A stretch of 64,000 nt of DNA from JABDMH01 sp964428345 (GCA_964428345.1 CAYRYD010000019.1:1-64000), one strand, 5' to 3'. Shown: positions 32,595 to 41,993, counted from the first letter of the stretch. The notes: generated from the sequence alone by a model not told the origin. A program made the numbers and translations.

Positions 32595-33356
32595 TCATTT
32601 CTTTCTTAAATAAATATCCGAATGATTCGATTTAATGGAGAAGTCCACTCCTCCCCCATTGAATTTTGCATCCACTTTATTCGTGGAAAGCGTTTTCATA
32701 CCTTCAGGTTGATCAAAGGCCAGATCGAGATCTGTGTACATTTCACCCCAGTCTGATGATAGATGAAAATCGGCCTTTGCGGAAGCGGGAACAGTAACAT
32801 CGACATGCCCGTGCACCGAGGTAAGCGAAATCGAATGCGCCTGATCAAGTGCATTAAACATACCGGTAATATCGCCATGCACCGTATTGATCGCTACCGG
32901 TCCGGAAATATTTTCGAATTTGACCGAATTAAACCGGGCCGACACTTCAATTTCGCCAGCTACATTTTTAATTAGCAGATCATCGCCTTCATGGGTAGTG
33001 TGTTCGTAGTATACCGAGACACTCTTCGGCACTTTTATCGTATATCGACGGTCTGATCGCAGGCTTACCGGTTTGATGACAGTGACCTCTCCTTCCTTTC
33101 CAGTGAAGAGTCCTATTCCCGTATTGTCCGTCATTCCGGCCGGACTGATCAGTTTCAGGCCGGCTGCTCTTTCATTTTCTTCCTGATCAAAATTTTCGAC
33201 CTCAATGGTCACATTAGCTCCCGAATGCCCTTCAATGGTCACTGCATTCAGCTCACTGATCTTGATTTTTCCCGAGGTCAAATTGATCGTATGCACTTTT
33301 TGTGCTTCAACCATCGTGGCCAGACCAAACAATACTATTAATACGATGAATCTCAT
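32595..33356 (-). CDS. DUF4097-family secreted beta-repeat protein (copy 1)
   Basis: A 253-residue protein with a signal peptide ending near Val-Glu-Ala-Gln. It has the repeating strands of the DUF4097/adhesin-like family, including Val-Thr-Ile-Glu-Gly-His-Ser-Gly-Ala-Asn-Val, Ser-Ala-Arg-Phe-Asn-Ser-Val-Lys-Phe-Glu-Asn, Ile-Asn-Thr-Val-His-Gly-Asp-Ile-Thr and Ser-Val-His-Gly-His-Val-Asp-Val. It lies 48 bases after the anti-sigma gene and before its paralogue, so it is probably a target and operon partner of the ECF sigma factor. Confidence 0.85.
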   Translation of the reverse strand: MRFIVLIVLFGLATMVEAQKVHTINLTSGKIKISELNAVTIEGHSGANVTIEVENFDQEENERAAGLKLISPAGMTDNTGIGLFTGKEGEVTVIKPVSLRSDRRYTIKVPKSVSVYYEHTTHEGDDLLIKNVAGEIEVSARFNSVKFENISGPVAINTVHGDITGMFNALDQAHSISLTSVHGHVDVTVPASAKADFHLSSDWGEMYTDLDLAFDQPEGMKTLSTNKVDAKFNGGGVDFSIKSNHSDIYLRKK

Positions 33357-33404
33357 AGTTGACTAATTTTAATATGTTGATTTTAAAATTCTTACTAATT
33401 ATTG

Positions 33405-34148
33405 TTACAGCCGGGTTATGCCCAGAAATGCCTCTTCCTTGACATCATCCGGCACCTGATCCCGATCGAGTAATTCCTGCAGGGTTCCCTTAAGGCTGCT
33501 ATCTTTAATTTTCACCAGCGTACTGATGATTGAAATCTGAACGATGGGTTCTGTATCGCTTTCCAGAATCCGGATGAGGGTAGATTTAACCACTTCGTCA
33601 TCGAGGGCCCCACTCAGTGCATCCAGAGCAGCCAGGCGTACATTGGTGCTAGGGTCGGTTTCCAATACTCTCAACAATACATCCCGGACATCAGCATCCA
33701 GCGTTTTCATATTGTACGATTGATTAATCCCCTTGATCCGGCTGGTGGTATTTTCGGTAGATACCAACTGGATCATAAATTCTTTTTGATGCTCAAACTG
33801 CCGGATTGCTGATCGATTTTTAAGCCATTGTGCTACTCCTGTCCATCCCACCAGCAATATGATGGATGCAGCGACAGCATATTTCCACCAAAAAATTTTC
33901 CGCACCGGCAGTACTTCCTGAGCGGTTGTTTGCGATTGCAGCCACGAGTTGAAGCGAGCTACAGTGTGATCCGGTGTCTGATGAAATTCGGCATGTTGAA
34001 TATTCCGGACTAATTCACGATAACTCTGATATTGTTGATATACCTCCGGATCTTCTTCCATCAGCACCTGGATCTCCGCATGCTCCTCAGCAGTGAGATC
34101 CCCCATGACTAACCGGATAATCTGATCTTCAATAGTACTCTTGTTCAT
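33405..34148 (-). CDS. Anti-sigma factor-like membrane protein with HEAT repeats
   Basis: A 247-residue protein with a cytoplasmic N-terminus of anti-sigma type (Gly-Asp-Leu-Thr-Ala-Glu-Glu-His-Ala-Glu, residues 17-26, without a zinc-binding HxxxCxxC), one transmembrane helix (about 86-109) and a periplasmic C-terminal part (150-245) made of HEAT-like helical repeats such as Asp-Pro-Ser-Thr-Asn-Val-Arg-Leu-Ala-Ala-Leu-Asp-Ala-Leu. The start overlaps the sigma gene stop by four bases (ATGA), which supports tight co-production. The HEAT domain could sense a periplasmic protein; this is inferred. Confidence 0.87.
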   Translation of the reverse strand: MNKSTIEDQIIRLVMGDLTAEEHAEIQVLMEEDPEVYQQYQSYRELVRNIQHAEFHQTPDHTVARFNSWLQSQTTAQEVLPVRKIFWWKYAVAASIILLVGWTGVAQWLKNRSAIRQFEHQKEFMIQLVSTENTTSRIKGINQSYNMKTLDADVRDVLLRVLETDPSTNVRLAALDALSGALDDEVVKSTLIRILESDTEPIVQISIISTLVKIKDSSLKGTLQELLDRDQVPDDVKEEAFLGITRL

Positions 34149-34666
34149 GATGTGGTCACTTTTATATAATTTTCTCTCAGTTGTTTAATCGCCCGGTGTA
34201 CCCTGGCTTTGACACCTGTTTCCGATACGCCAATAATCCCGGCTACTTCCTTGTATTTTAATTCTTCAAAACGGGTTAGTATCAACACTTCGCGATACAT
34301 TTCATCCATTTGGTCCAGGGCCATTTCCAGATCGCTCTTATCCCAGGCTGCATCGGTACCGTTTTTACGGTCTTCCAGTACCTGGTCATTGATCTCCACC
34401 ATGGGCTTGTAGCTGCGGTAATGATCCATCAGGATATTTTTAGCGATCCGGAATATCCAACCGGTAAAGGGATAACTATCGCGATACGTATGTTTACCCT
34501 TGAGCGCTCTCTCAAAAACCATCTGCAGGAGATCTCCGCTCAGAAACTCGTCGCGCGTCATCCGGAAAAAATAATCGTAAATCTTACAGTGGTGCCGGCC
34601 AAACAGAACACCTAGTTTAGCGGTGTCTCCACTGGCAACAGACATCATCAGTTCTTCGTCGGTCAT
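34145..34666 (-). CDS. ECF-type RNA polymerase sigma factor
   Basis: About 173 residues with sigma region 2 (Ser-Gly-Asp-Leu-Leu-Gln-Met-Val-Phe-Glu-Arg-Ala and Phe-Thr-Gly-Trp-Ile-Phe-Arg-Ile-Ala-Lys-Asn) and region 4 (Arg-Glu-Val-Leu-Ile-Leu-Thr-Arg-Phe-Glu-Glu-Leu-Lys-Tyr-Lys-Glu-Val-Ala followed by the helix-turn-helix). The ATG at 34666 is preferred to an in-frame TTG at 34690. It heads a minus-strand operon with its anti-sigma factor and two DUF4097 proteins. Such sigma factors normally direct their own operon. Confidence 0.93.
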   Translation of the reverse strand: MTDEELMMSVASGDTAKLGVLFGRHHCKIYDYFFRMTRDEFLSGDLLQMVFERALKGKHTYRDSYPFTGWIFRIAKNILMDHYRSYKPMVEINDQVLEDRKNGTDAAWDKSDLEMALDQMDEMYREVLILTRFEELKYKEVAGIIGVSETGVKARVHRAIKQLRENYIKVTTS

Positions 34667-34786
34667 CAAAGGATCAATTGTCCTGCTCAAATTACCTTAT
34701 TTCCACCCCTAATACGGAGACATCTGTCGAATGGTTGCGACCTTTTTAAAAATTTTAGCCGGAAGAGAAAAAAGGATTGGATTGGG

Positions 34787-36556
34787 TTATCGAAGAAGAA
34801 CGACTTCCTGCATGTGCTGCCCCTCCTGGATCTTACCCGCTGCATCCATCAACCGGTATTCGATGCGGATCAGGTAGAGTCCTGCTTCGAAATCGCCATC
34901 CGGATGACGGCCATCCCAGGCCCGGTTCTTTTGTACAAGTATTTTCATACCCCAGCGATTGAATACCGTCAATTGGTAGTCTGCGATACTGCAATCAGAA
35001 TAGATCTCAAAGAAGTCGTTGACTCCATCCTGATTCACTGTTATTGCATTGGGCAAATACAGATTGCAGGAACATTCCGGTTTGTCCAACGAATACGCAT
35101 AAACAACGGGTTCCAGACAATCCCGGTTGACAGCCCGGTAGACACCAGCCGACCTGAGGATCCGGTCACGCATGGCTGGAGCATCTTCCCAGACAAACTC
35201 GTCCGATGGCAACTGTATCTCCCAGTCAACACCACAAGCCAGCGTTGTGTCAACGGTAATCACAGTTGGCTCTATCTTAAATCCGCAGACATCCTTCATC
35301 GGGAAGTCGTAGGGCAAAACGGTGATCAGACCGTCGGTATTTTCAACACTCATTCCCGCATCATATAATATGGTATCAATAGGATTAAACAACAGCGGAA
35401 TGTTATTGGTGATGTCAAGGTTTACCGGTTCCCAGGCAAAACAATTATTGGCCTTCTGGTCTGGTGGAAACTGCATCAGAAAGTAGGGCACATCCAGTGG
35501 ATATTTTTCCAGGAGGGCTTTGTTTCCCAGTATCCGGAAATTACCCTTCTGGTCAACCGACTGATATACATGATCCACATCCATAGATTCGTTGGTTCGC
35601 AACAAGGTCTGCTCTTCAATCTGACCACTGGAAGGATCGATGATCAACCGGGCCAGCGTATTCCGGTCAGTCAGCGCGTGTTTGGTCAGTGCGATGATTT
35701 TACCATTGATCAGGATCATATCTGCGACAAATTTCAGCGTGGCAATCTTTTTGGTTTGCCACATCAAATTGCCATCGGTATCCAGTTTGTAGAAGAAGAT
35801 CGTCCCGTTATGGAAAGCCTGAAAGACGTAGCCGTCCGGCAACTCCAGAGGTCCGGCCAGGGGCTGTATTCCTGTGGTCTGATCTACTTCCAAAGCCCAG
35901 ATCAGTGTCCCTTCCCGGCTCAGGGCATAGTGAAAGAACGATGAGCGGCAGATATACCGGTGATGACTATCGATGATCGCGTCTCCTTCCGATTCGAAAG
36001 GAGCAAAGCTCTTACCCCATTTGTACTCGAAACCTTCATTAAAAATGGAAACAAAACCTCGCTTCTGGGTATTAAAATCCAGCAGTAAACCATAGACCAT
36101 CAGCTCACCGTTACGGATATCCATAGTGTACGAAAAGTGGTCGACCGTGCCGGTATTGACCAGTTTGAAATTGAGCATCCTGCCATCAGGACTTACCTTG
36201 AGGAGAAAAAGCAGTTCCTGGCCTCCCCGGTAAGCACTGCCATAGGCAAAGATGACATCCTGGCCATTCAGCACGACATCCTTGAACTCGAGATATTCGG
36301 TAGTACGTTCATAACTAAAAGACCAGACTAGATTTCCGCAGTTGTCAATTCTGGTCAGAAACACCTTTCCATTCGCCTGAGAGAATACTCCTTCATCGGA
36401 AGAGTCTCCAATGAGGATATCATCATTGCTAAAACGGTTAATCCGACGGTTAAAGGTCTCGGGATCATCGGGTAGAGCCAGGAAATAGGACTGCGCAGCG
36501 ACCGATGCTATCCCGAAAATAAGACCAATGCCTAAAATACCCCGGAAAATGTTCAT
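34787..36556 (-). CDS. Secreted protein with T9SS type B (gliding-motility-associated) C-terminal domain
   Basis: A 589-residue protein with signal peptide (about 1-22). Residues 25-470 contain repeated Trp/Asp/Gly blades that may form a propeller (for example Asp-Asp-Ile-Leu-Ile-Gly-Asp-Ser, Asp-Gly-Asn-Leu-Met-Trp), but no catalytic motif is seen. The C-terminal 90 residues are the CHU_C/type B sorting domain: Leu-Tyr-Leu-Pro-Asn-Ala-Ile-Thr-Val-Asn-Gln-Asp-Gly-Val-Asn-Asp-Phe-Phe, then Phe-Asn-Arg-Trp-Gly and a Trp-Asp-Gly block. It is therefore exported by the type IX system to the cell surface or medium. It is a single gene behind the sigma operon. Confidence 0.87.
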   Translation of the reverse strand: MNIFRGILGIGLIFGIASVAAQSYFLALPDDPETFNRRINRFSNDDILIGDSSDEGVFSQANGKVFLTRIDNCGNLVWSFSYERTTEYLEFKDVVLNGQDVIFAYGSAYRGGQELLFLLKVSPDGRMLNFKLVNTGTVDHFSYTMDIRNGELMVYGLLLDFNTQKRGFVSIFNEGFEYKWGKSFAPFESEGDAIIDSHHRYICRSSFFHYALSREGTLIWALEVDQTTGIQPLAGPLELPDGYVFQAFHNGTIFFYKLDTDGNLMWQTKKIATLKFVADMILINGKIIALTKHALTDRNTLARLIIDPSSGQIEEQTLLRTNESMDVDHVYQSVDQKGNFRILGNKALLEKYPLDVPYFLMQFPPDQKANNCFAWEPVNLDITNNIPLLFNPIDTILYDAGMSVENTDGLITVLPYDFPMKDVCGFKIEPTVITVDTTLACGVDWEIQLPSDEFVWEDAPAMRDRILRSAGVYRAVNRDCLEPVVYAYSLDKPECSCNLYLPNAITVNQDGVNDFFEIYSDCSIADYQLTVFNRWGMKILVQKNRAWDGRHPDGDFEAGLYLIRIEYRLMDAAGKIQEGQHMQEVVLLR

Positions 36557-36624
36557 TAGCCTGGATCAAAGAGCAAAGCCATGAATATAACGGCTTTAGT
36601 TCAATTTAACTGGAATTAACCATT

Positions 36625-39600
36625 TTACAATGGTTCGGCTCCTCTAAACTCCAAAGTTAGCAATACCACGACCGGTTGCCCGGATATTCCTTTAAAAGTC
36701 AGATAGAGGTCATGCTTACCCTCTGCCTCCTTCAATGGAAGGGATCTTGATATGACCTCTGATCTTTCCGGTTTACCGATCTCCAGTGCCCCGAGCAACA
36801 GACCATCCGGCCGATCGAGATGAGCTTCAATGGTCCCGCCTCCGGTATATTGGGTGTTTACCGCCATCCGGAATTCAATGGAAACAATTCCTGTGAGATC
36901 CAGATTCCGGTAACCCACGAAACCGTCCGGGGCTGCCGGTAATATATCAATCGATCCCGAAGCAACCAGACCACCGGATTGTTCAGCAGTCAACGTCAGT
37001 TTCTGAGCTACGGCAGCAGTATCGTATAGAGCCGCACTCATCTTCGGATTTCGCAATCTTATCATTTCCCGGCTGGTTTGTACTTCTGCACCTTCAGCAC
37101 CCTTATCCGCGTATGATGCCATCAGGATATAACTTCCCTCTTCGTGGTCATTTGAAGGATCAAACCGGTAAGTGCCTGCCACCGGTAGCAGATCTCCCAC
37201 TTTCTCCCGGTCAGCCAGAGACAAAATCCATTCCACCATCTGTTGCGCTTCCTCGACGGTATGCTGCGGATGGGCAGCCATGGCATTCACTCCCCAGACA
37301 CCACCCCCACCATTGATGATCTTATCGGCCAGATACTCCCTGGCCTTACTGTCATCCCGGTATTTTGCCGCAATTTCCTGAAACGTTGGTCCGACGGATT
37401 TCCGGTCGATAAAATGACAGGCTTTGCAGTCGGATTGATCCATGATATTTTTGCCGGCGATAAATCGCGAAGATGCCGCCAAAGCCTCGTGGCCCATCGA
37501 GATCTCATTGATATCGGATCCCTGTTCCAGATAATTGATACTGAGGGCTACGGCGCTGGAATCGATGCCCCTGCCCAGTGTTCCATCTTCTTTATCCGAG
37601 ACTTTCAATTCATAGGCAATCTCACGACCGGGCCAGTAAAAAGACTGGTTACCGCGGATAATCCAGGACAAATCCGGCGGTTCATTACCGGCCTTAATCC
37701 GAACCTGATCAGAAGCTGTCAGACCATCCCGGTCACTCACCGTAAGCTTTGCAATAAACTCTCCGGGTTTATTGAAGGTATACTCCGGATTTTTCTCCCG
37801 GGAAGTACCCTCACCTTCACCAAATGACCAGAGATAAGTTATATCATCCCCATCGGGGTCAAAGGTACCCTCCGATGAAAAGCGAACTTTCAGCGGATTG
37901 GCGCCGGTTAGTTCACCGGCGCTGGCTTTGGCAACCGGCTGCCGGTTTCCTTTGATGTATTTCAAATGAATCAGCCGGGCATCCGGATTCTTGGCAAACC
38001 AGGCTGTACCGTATTCCAGCATAAACATATCACCGTCCGGACTCATGACCACATCAATCAGATTGCTGAACTTCTGACTGGGAAGAAAGCGTTCCATGGA
38101 GACAAAATCACCCTGGTCATTCATGGTGACCACCATCATCCAACCCCGAATCCAGTCGTAGGTAAACAATTTTCCATCGTAGTAAGCCGGAAACCGGGCG
38201 TCGTTTTCCGGATAGTCATTGAGATAAAAAACCGGACCGGCCATTGCATTACGGCCGCCGGTGCCCACAAGGGGAAATATTTCCGATTCGCTGTAGGGGT
38301 ACCAGATAAATGCCGGGCGGGCCGGGGGCAGATTCCGGATACCGGTATTATTGGGAGAGTTATTGACCGGAAGTTCAGGATCGTATTTTGACAGGGACTT
38401 CCTGAGGGCAAAATCGTACTCATGATACGGCTTATTGTCGCCATTAAAATACGGCCAGCCAAAAAATCCGGCGCTCCGGGCCTGATTTACTTCATCATGA
38501 CCCTTGGGTCCACGGCCGATGGAATCTTTTCCTGCATCTGGTCCCACATCGCCCCAGTATAGAAATCCGGTATGCCGGTCGATCGAAGTACGGAAAGGAT
38601 TCCGGCAACCCATCACGTAGATTTCAGGTCTTCCCTGGCTGCCATCCTTCGGAAAAAGATTTCCATCCGGAATGGAGTAGGTTCCATCAGGCTCAGGTTT
38701 GATCCGCAACACTTTACCCCGCAAATCATTGGTATTGGCAGAAGATCGCTGGGCATCCCAGGCGCTTCTACCCGGTCGCTCATCACTGGGAGAATAACCA
38801 TCGGAAGCAAAGGGATTGGTATTATCCCCGACAGAAATATAGAGTTGACCATCGTTCCCAAATTCGAGTGATCCAGCCGAGTGACAGCATTCTTCCCGTT
38901 GAGTCGTGATCTCCAGTAATACTTTTTCGGTGGTAAAATCGACCTGGTCATTAACGAACTCAAACCGCGAAACATGTTGTTTTGGCTCATCACCAGGAGG
39001 TGAATAAAATAGATATAGCCAGTGATTCCCGGCAAATTCCGGATCAAGCGCCAACCCCAAAAGTCCATCTTCATGCTTGGTATGAACATCCAGGTGATTG
39101 ATCAGCCAGGTGCTGTCCAGACCGGGATCATGCAGATAGATATCTCCTTTACGCTCGATGAATAGCAGTCGCCGGTCGGGTAGCATAACCAGCTCCATTG
39201 GCTCGTTGAGATTTTCATCCAGCACTACTTTCTGAAAGCGGTTTTCCTCGGGCGCAACAGAAGGAAGACTATAGTTGAGTATACCATCTCCGGCAGCATA
39301 GACGATTCCACCCCATAGATGTCTCAGAAAAGCATCTTCAGCGAAACTCTCATCGGTATGACCTCCCCCGGTGTAAAAAGCCCGGCCTCCGTCAAATTCA
39401 TGATACCAGGCAATGGGATGATGGTCACCATTGGTACCTCCCTCATATGTGGACTCGTCCAGATTAAGCAGTATATGTAAGTCCGGTTGAATATCCCGGT
39501 AGTTATACCACTCATCGTTTCGATGCCAGCGGTCTGGGAGATGCTTGCAAGAGAGATGGGTCTTGTCAAGACGCACGACATCCGCTTCCCGTACATTGGG

Positions 39601-40014
39601 ATTGTTGGGATGTCCGTTGAAGTAGGCACCGACCAGTTGTCCGTACCATGGCCACTTGTATTCTGTATCTGCGGCGGCATGAACCCCAACAAAACCTCCT
39701 CCGGCCTGAATAAAACGCATCATCTCCAGTTGCTGCTGATCGGTCAGGCAGTCACCGGTGGTATTCAGGAAAATGATGGCGGCATAGTCTTTAAGCTGAC
39801 TTTGGGTAAAGACCGCTGCATCTTCGGTTGTATCGGCACGAAATCCATGCTCTTCCGCGATCCTGACGATAGCTCTTTTGCCAGGCTCAATCGATGTGTG
39901 TCGGAATCCGGAAGTCTTGGAAAAGACCAGGAGTTTTTTTGATGACTGGGGACCAGACTGACAGGTCAGTAACGTCAGACCAGACAGCAAGATGAAAAAT
40001 GTGTAACGAATCAT
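36625..40014 (-). CDS. ThuA / PQQ-type sugar dehydrogenase / PKD / cytochrome c multidomain protein
   Basis: A 1129-residue exported protein (signal or lipoprotein-type N-terminus, Leu-Thr-Cys at 16-18). Domains in order: ThuA (about 27-245; Ser-Gly-Phe-Arg-His, Gly-Val-His-Ala-Ala-Ala-Asp-Thr), a glucose/sorbosone dehydrogenase propeller (about 265-690; Gly-Leu-Leu-Gly-Leu-Ala, Asp-Leu-Arg-Gly-Lys-Val-Leu-Arg, Gly-x-Arg-Asn-Pro-Phe-Arg), a PKD domain (about 695-785; Pro-Asp-Gly-Asp-Asp-Ile-Thr-Tyr-Leu-Trp), a cytochrome c domain with Cys-Lys-Ala-Cys-His (about 875), and a C-terminal CBM6-like lectin domain. The built-in haem domain could take electrons from the dehydrogenase. The substrate is unknown. 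Confidence 0.9.
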   Translation of the reverse strand: MIRYTFFILLSGLTLLTCQSGPQSSKKLLVFSKTSGFRHTSIEPGKRAIVRIAEEHGFRADTTEDAAVFTQSQLKDYAAIIFLNTTGDCLTDQQQLEMMRFIQAGGGFVGVHAAADTEYKWPWYGQLVGAYFNGHPNNPNVREADVVRLDKTHLSCKHLPDRWHRNDEWYNYRDIQPDLHILLNLDESTYEGGTNGDHHPIAWYHEFDGGRAFYTGGGHTDESFAEDAFLRHLWGGIVYAAGDGILNYSLPSVAPEENRFQKVVLDENLNEPMELVMLPDRRLLFIERKGDIYLHDPGLDSTWLINHLDVHTKHEDGLLGLALDPEFAGNHWLYLFYSPPGDEPKQHVSRFEFVNDQVDFTTEKVLLEITTQREECCHSAGSLEFGNDGQLYISVGDNTNPFASDGYSPSDERPGRSAWDAQRSSANTNDLRGKVLRIKPEPDGTYSIPDGNLFPKDGSQGRPEIYVMGCRNPFRTSIDRHTGFLYWGDVGPDAGKDSIGRGPKGHDEVNQARSAGFFGWPYFNGDNKPYHEYDFALRKSLSKYDPELPVNNSPNNTGIRNLPPARPAFIWYPYSESEIFPLVGTGGRNAMAGPVFYLNDYPENDARFPAYYDGKLFTYDWIRGWMMVVTMNDQGDFVSMERFLPSQKFSNLIDVVMSPDGDMFMLEYGTAWFAKNPDARLIHLKYIKGNRQPVAKASAGELTGANPLKVRFSSEGTFDPDGDDITYLWSFGEGEGTSREKNPEYTFNKPGEFIAKLTVSDRDGLTASDQVRIKAGNEPPDLSWIIRGNQSFYWPGREIAYELKVSDKEDGTLGRGIDSSAVALSINYLEQGSDINEISMGHEALAASSRFIAGKNIMDQSDCKACHFIDRKSVGPTFQEIAAKYRDDSKAREYLADKIINGGGGVWGVNAMAAHPQHTVEEAQQMVEWILSLADREKVGDLLPVAGTYRFDPSNDHEEGSYILMASYADKGAEGAEVQTSREMIRLRNPKMSAALYDTAAVAQKLTLTAEQSGGLVASGSIDILPAAPDGFVGYRNLDLTGIVSIEFRMAVNTQYTGGGTIEAHLDRPDGLLLGALEIGKPERSEVISRSLPLKEAEGKHDLYLTFKGISGQPVVVLLTLEFRGAEPL

Positions 40015-40184
40015 GAATGATCTTGGTAATCAAAGGTAAAAGCATCAAATATAAATAATCTCTTTTTCGGGATGAAATACGATGACCGGTAAAATCCATT
40101 GACCGGCTAAATAGGTAATCCGGATCGAATATCCGGTCTTACCCGGATATTTCGGTATATTGCCGGTCAAATAAAAATTGGAAT

Positions 40185-40673
40185 ATGGCCATTGAGAAAA
40201 ATCAGGTGGTGGTTTTACACTACAAATTGCAGGAGGAAAATGAAGAAGGTGAGCTGGTGGAATCGACATTCGATGCTGAACCACTCAGATTTATTTTCGG
40301 AATTGGCCAGATGATCCCTGCTTTCGAAGATAACCTGGAGCAAAAAGGAGAAGGCGATGAATTTGCCTTTTCGATTCTTGCCGAGGATGCCTATGGCTTA
40401 TACGATGACCGTGCTGTAACAAATATTCCGGTCAGTGAATTTGCGGTCGACGGAAAAGTCGATCCGGAAGCCATTGTGTTGGGCCGCCCCATCGGATTAC
40501 AGGATCAACAGGGCAACACGTACGAGGGTGTCATAGTGGAGGCTAACGAAGAGTCGGTCAAAATCGATTTCAATCATCCGATGGCCGGAATCGATCTTTA
40601 TTTTACCGGAAAGATCCTGACTATCCGGGAGGCGACCGAATCGGAACTGGACCATGGACATGTTCATGAGTAA
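40185..40673 (+). CDS. FKBP-type peptidyl-prolyl isomerase, SlyD-like
   Basis: A 162-residue cytosolic protein with the SlyD pattern: Val-Val-Leu-His-Tyr-Lys-Leu near the start, Ile-Gly-Gln-Met-Ile-Pro-Ala-Phe-Glu, the IF chaperone insert (Ala-Glu-Asp-Ala-Tyr-Gly), and Phe-Asn-His-Pro-Met-Ala-Gly. The long His/Cys metal-binding tail of E. coli SlyD is missing; only a short His-Gly-His-Val-His end remains. It probably assists protein folding. It is convergent with the M43 protease gene. Confidence 0.9.
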   Translation: MAIEKNQVVVLHYKLQEENEEGELVESTFDAEPLRFIFGIGQMIPAFEDNLEQKGEGDEFAFSILAEDAYGLYDDRAVTNIPVSEFAVDGKVDPEAIVLGRPIGLQDQQGNTYEGVIVEANEESVKIDFNHPMAGIDLYFTGKILTIREATESELDHGHVHE

Positions 40674-40693
40674 TAGCGGTGCCGGGCTCTCCC

Positions 40694-41851
40694 TCAGGGT
40701 CCGGTCTTTATAATCTTTTGGACCACGCTTAACTGCGCCGACTTTATAACAAGGAAATACAAACCTGGTCGCAAATGGGATATGTCAATGAATGAATCTC
40801 CCTTTTGCCGAAGAACGGGGTAACCCTGTGCATCGGTGAGGCAGATATGCAGATTGTTGATCCCTCCCTGACTGGTTAATTCGATGTAGTCCCTGGCGGG
40901 ATTCGGACCGACCGTGATTTCATAATCGGTTTCTACAACAGCGGTAGTCTGAGGGTTGCAGCCTGTCGATAATCTTAAGGCAGCTCTCGGACCAAACAGG
41001 GTATTTCGGATCACTTTCTTTTGCCCCTCTGTAAACAAGTTCATGCAGGAATCGTCAGTGAGATCCATGAAGTTCATATACATATCCTCGCTTCCGCAGG
41101 AAAATTGGGGAAAATCCGGACAACCGCTGTACCGGTCAAACTGGCGGGGGGTATCTTCGATGCCATCGTCGCTATCACAACCGGATTCTCTACCCCAGAT
41201 GTGCTCCAAACCAAGCCAATGACCTACCTCATGAGTGAGGGTCCTGCCATGATTGAAAGGTGAGATAGCCGGAGGACCGGCACCAAAATAACGGTAATCA
41301 ATGACCACTCCGTCTTTGGATATTTCCGGCTGTCCGGGCATTTGGGCAAATCCGGCAATATCACCGGAAGCACTGATTTCACAGACCCAAACATTAAGAT
41401 ACCTCTCGGGATCCCATGCATTCTTGCCACCGGACAATGTCTGATAATAGTGATCGGTCAGGCCAATTTCCTGAACCCGGGTAAGGGTTGTAGTGATTCC
41501 ATCAACAGCAACTCCATCCGGATCTGCAGCAGCCAGGCAAAATTCCACCCGGCAATCGGCAGCCAGATGCCGAAAGATCTCCGGAGTGTCCTCCCGATCG
41601 ATATTTTGCCGGCCGAAATCGCGATTGAGCTGCCCGACCTGAAAGTCAATCTGCTCCGGAGGTATCAGCATACCGGAATCCTGGTAAATAATGTGGAACA
41701 CTACAGGAATGGATATCAGCGAATCATCATCCATAAGATGCCTTGGTTCCAGATGGGGATTGATCTTCGGATGGCTCAGGCATAGACGCTGGCCTGACAA
41801 TTTGTAAGTAAAACTAAAGACGATAATAATAATGAGAAACCGGGCCAACAT
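40694..41851 (-). CDS. M43-family (cytophagalysin-like) metalloprotease with T9SS type A tail
   Basis: A 385-residue secreted zinc protease. The signal peptide ends near residue 20. The catalytic motif is H207-E208-Val-Gly-H211-Trp-Leu-Gly-Leu-Glu-H217, and an Asp-Met-Tyr-Met-Asn-Phe-Met segment further on acts as the Met-turn. These are the features of M43 pappalysins. The last 75 residues (Val-Gly-Pro-Asn-Pro-Ala-Arg-Asp-Tyr-Ile-Glu-Leu to Gly-Leu-Tyr-Phe-Leu-Val-Ile and a basic end) are a type A type IX sorting domain. The protein is probably released or surface-attached and degrades proteins. The domain order and length are normal for Bacteroidota. Confidence 0.92.
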   Translation of the reverse strand: MLARFLIIIIVFSFTYKLSGQRLCLSHPKINPHLEPRHLMDDDSLISIPVVFHIIYQDSGMLIPPEQIDFQVGQLNRDFGRQNIDREDTPEIFRHLAADCRVEFCLAAADPDGVAVDGITTTLTRVQEIGLTDHYYQTLSGGKNAWDPERYLNVWVCEISASGDIAGFAQMPGQPEISKDGVVIDYRYFGAGPPAISPFNHGRTLTHEVGHWLGLEHIWGRESGCDSDDGIEDTPRQFDRYSGCPDFPQFSCGSEDMYMNFMDLTDDSCMNLFTEGQKKVIRNTLFGPRAALRLSTGCNPQTTAVVETDYEITVGPNPARDYIELTSQGGINNLHICLTDAQGYPVLRQKGDSFIDISHLRPGLYFLVIKSAQLSVVQKIIKTGP

Positions 41852-41937
41852 CCAGATTGATTACCTGCCGAAATATAACGGATATTCTGGTCCTGCAGTT
41901 TTATGCCGATAAAAAGGGATCATCCGAATAATTAATA

Positions 41938-41968
41938 TTTGCAACTTTGTTGCATTATCATATCTTTG
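41938..41968 (+). promoter_or_regulatory. Bacteroidota promoter with overlapping palindromic operator for the MerC-like gene
   Basis: TTTG at 41938-41941 and TATCTTTG at 41961-41968 match both elements of the Bacteroidota housekeeping promoter (TTTG and TAnnTTTG) with the optimal spacing of 19. The perfect inverted repeat TGCAAC-TTT-GTTGCA (41940-41954) covers the -33 element and spacer, so a bound dimer would block polymerase. The ATG is at 41994. A metal-responsive repressor of the Fur/Zur class is the likely ligand, inferred from the MerC product. Confidence 0.65.
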
Positions 41969-41993
41969 TAACTGATTTCATTCAGATTCACTT

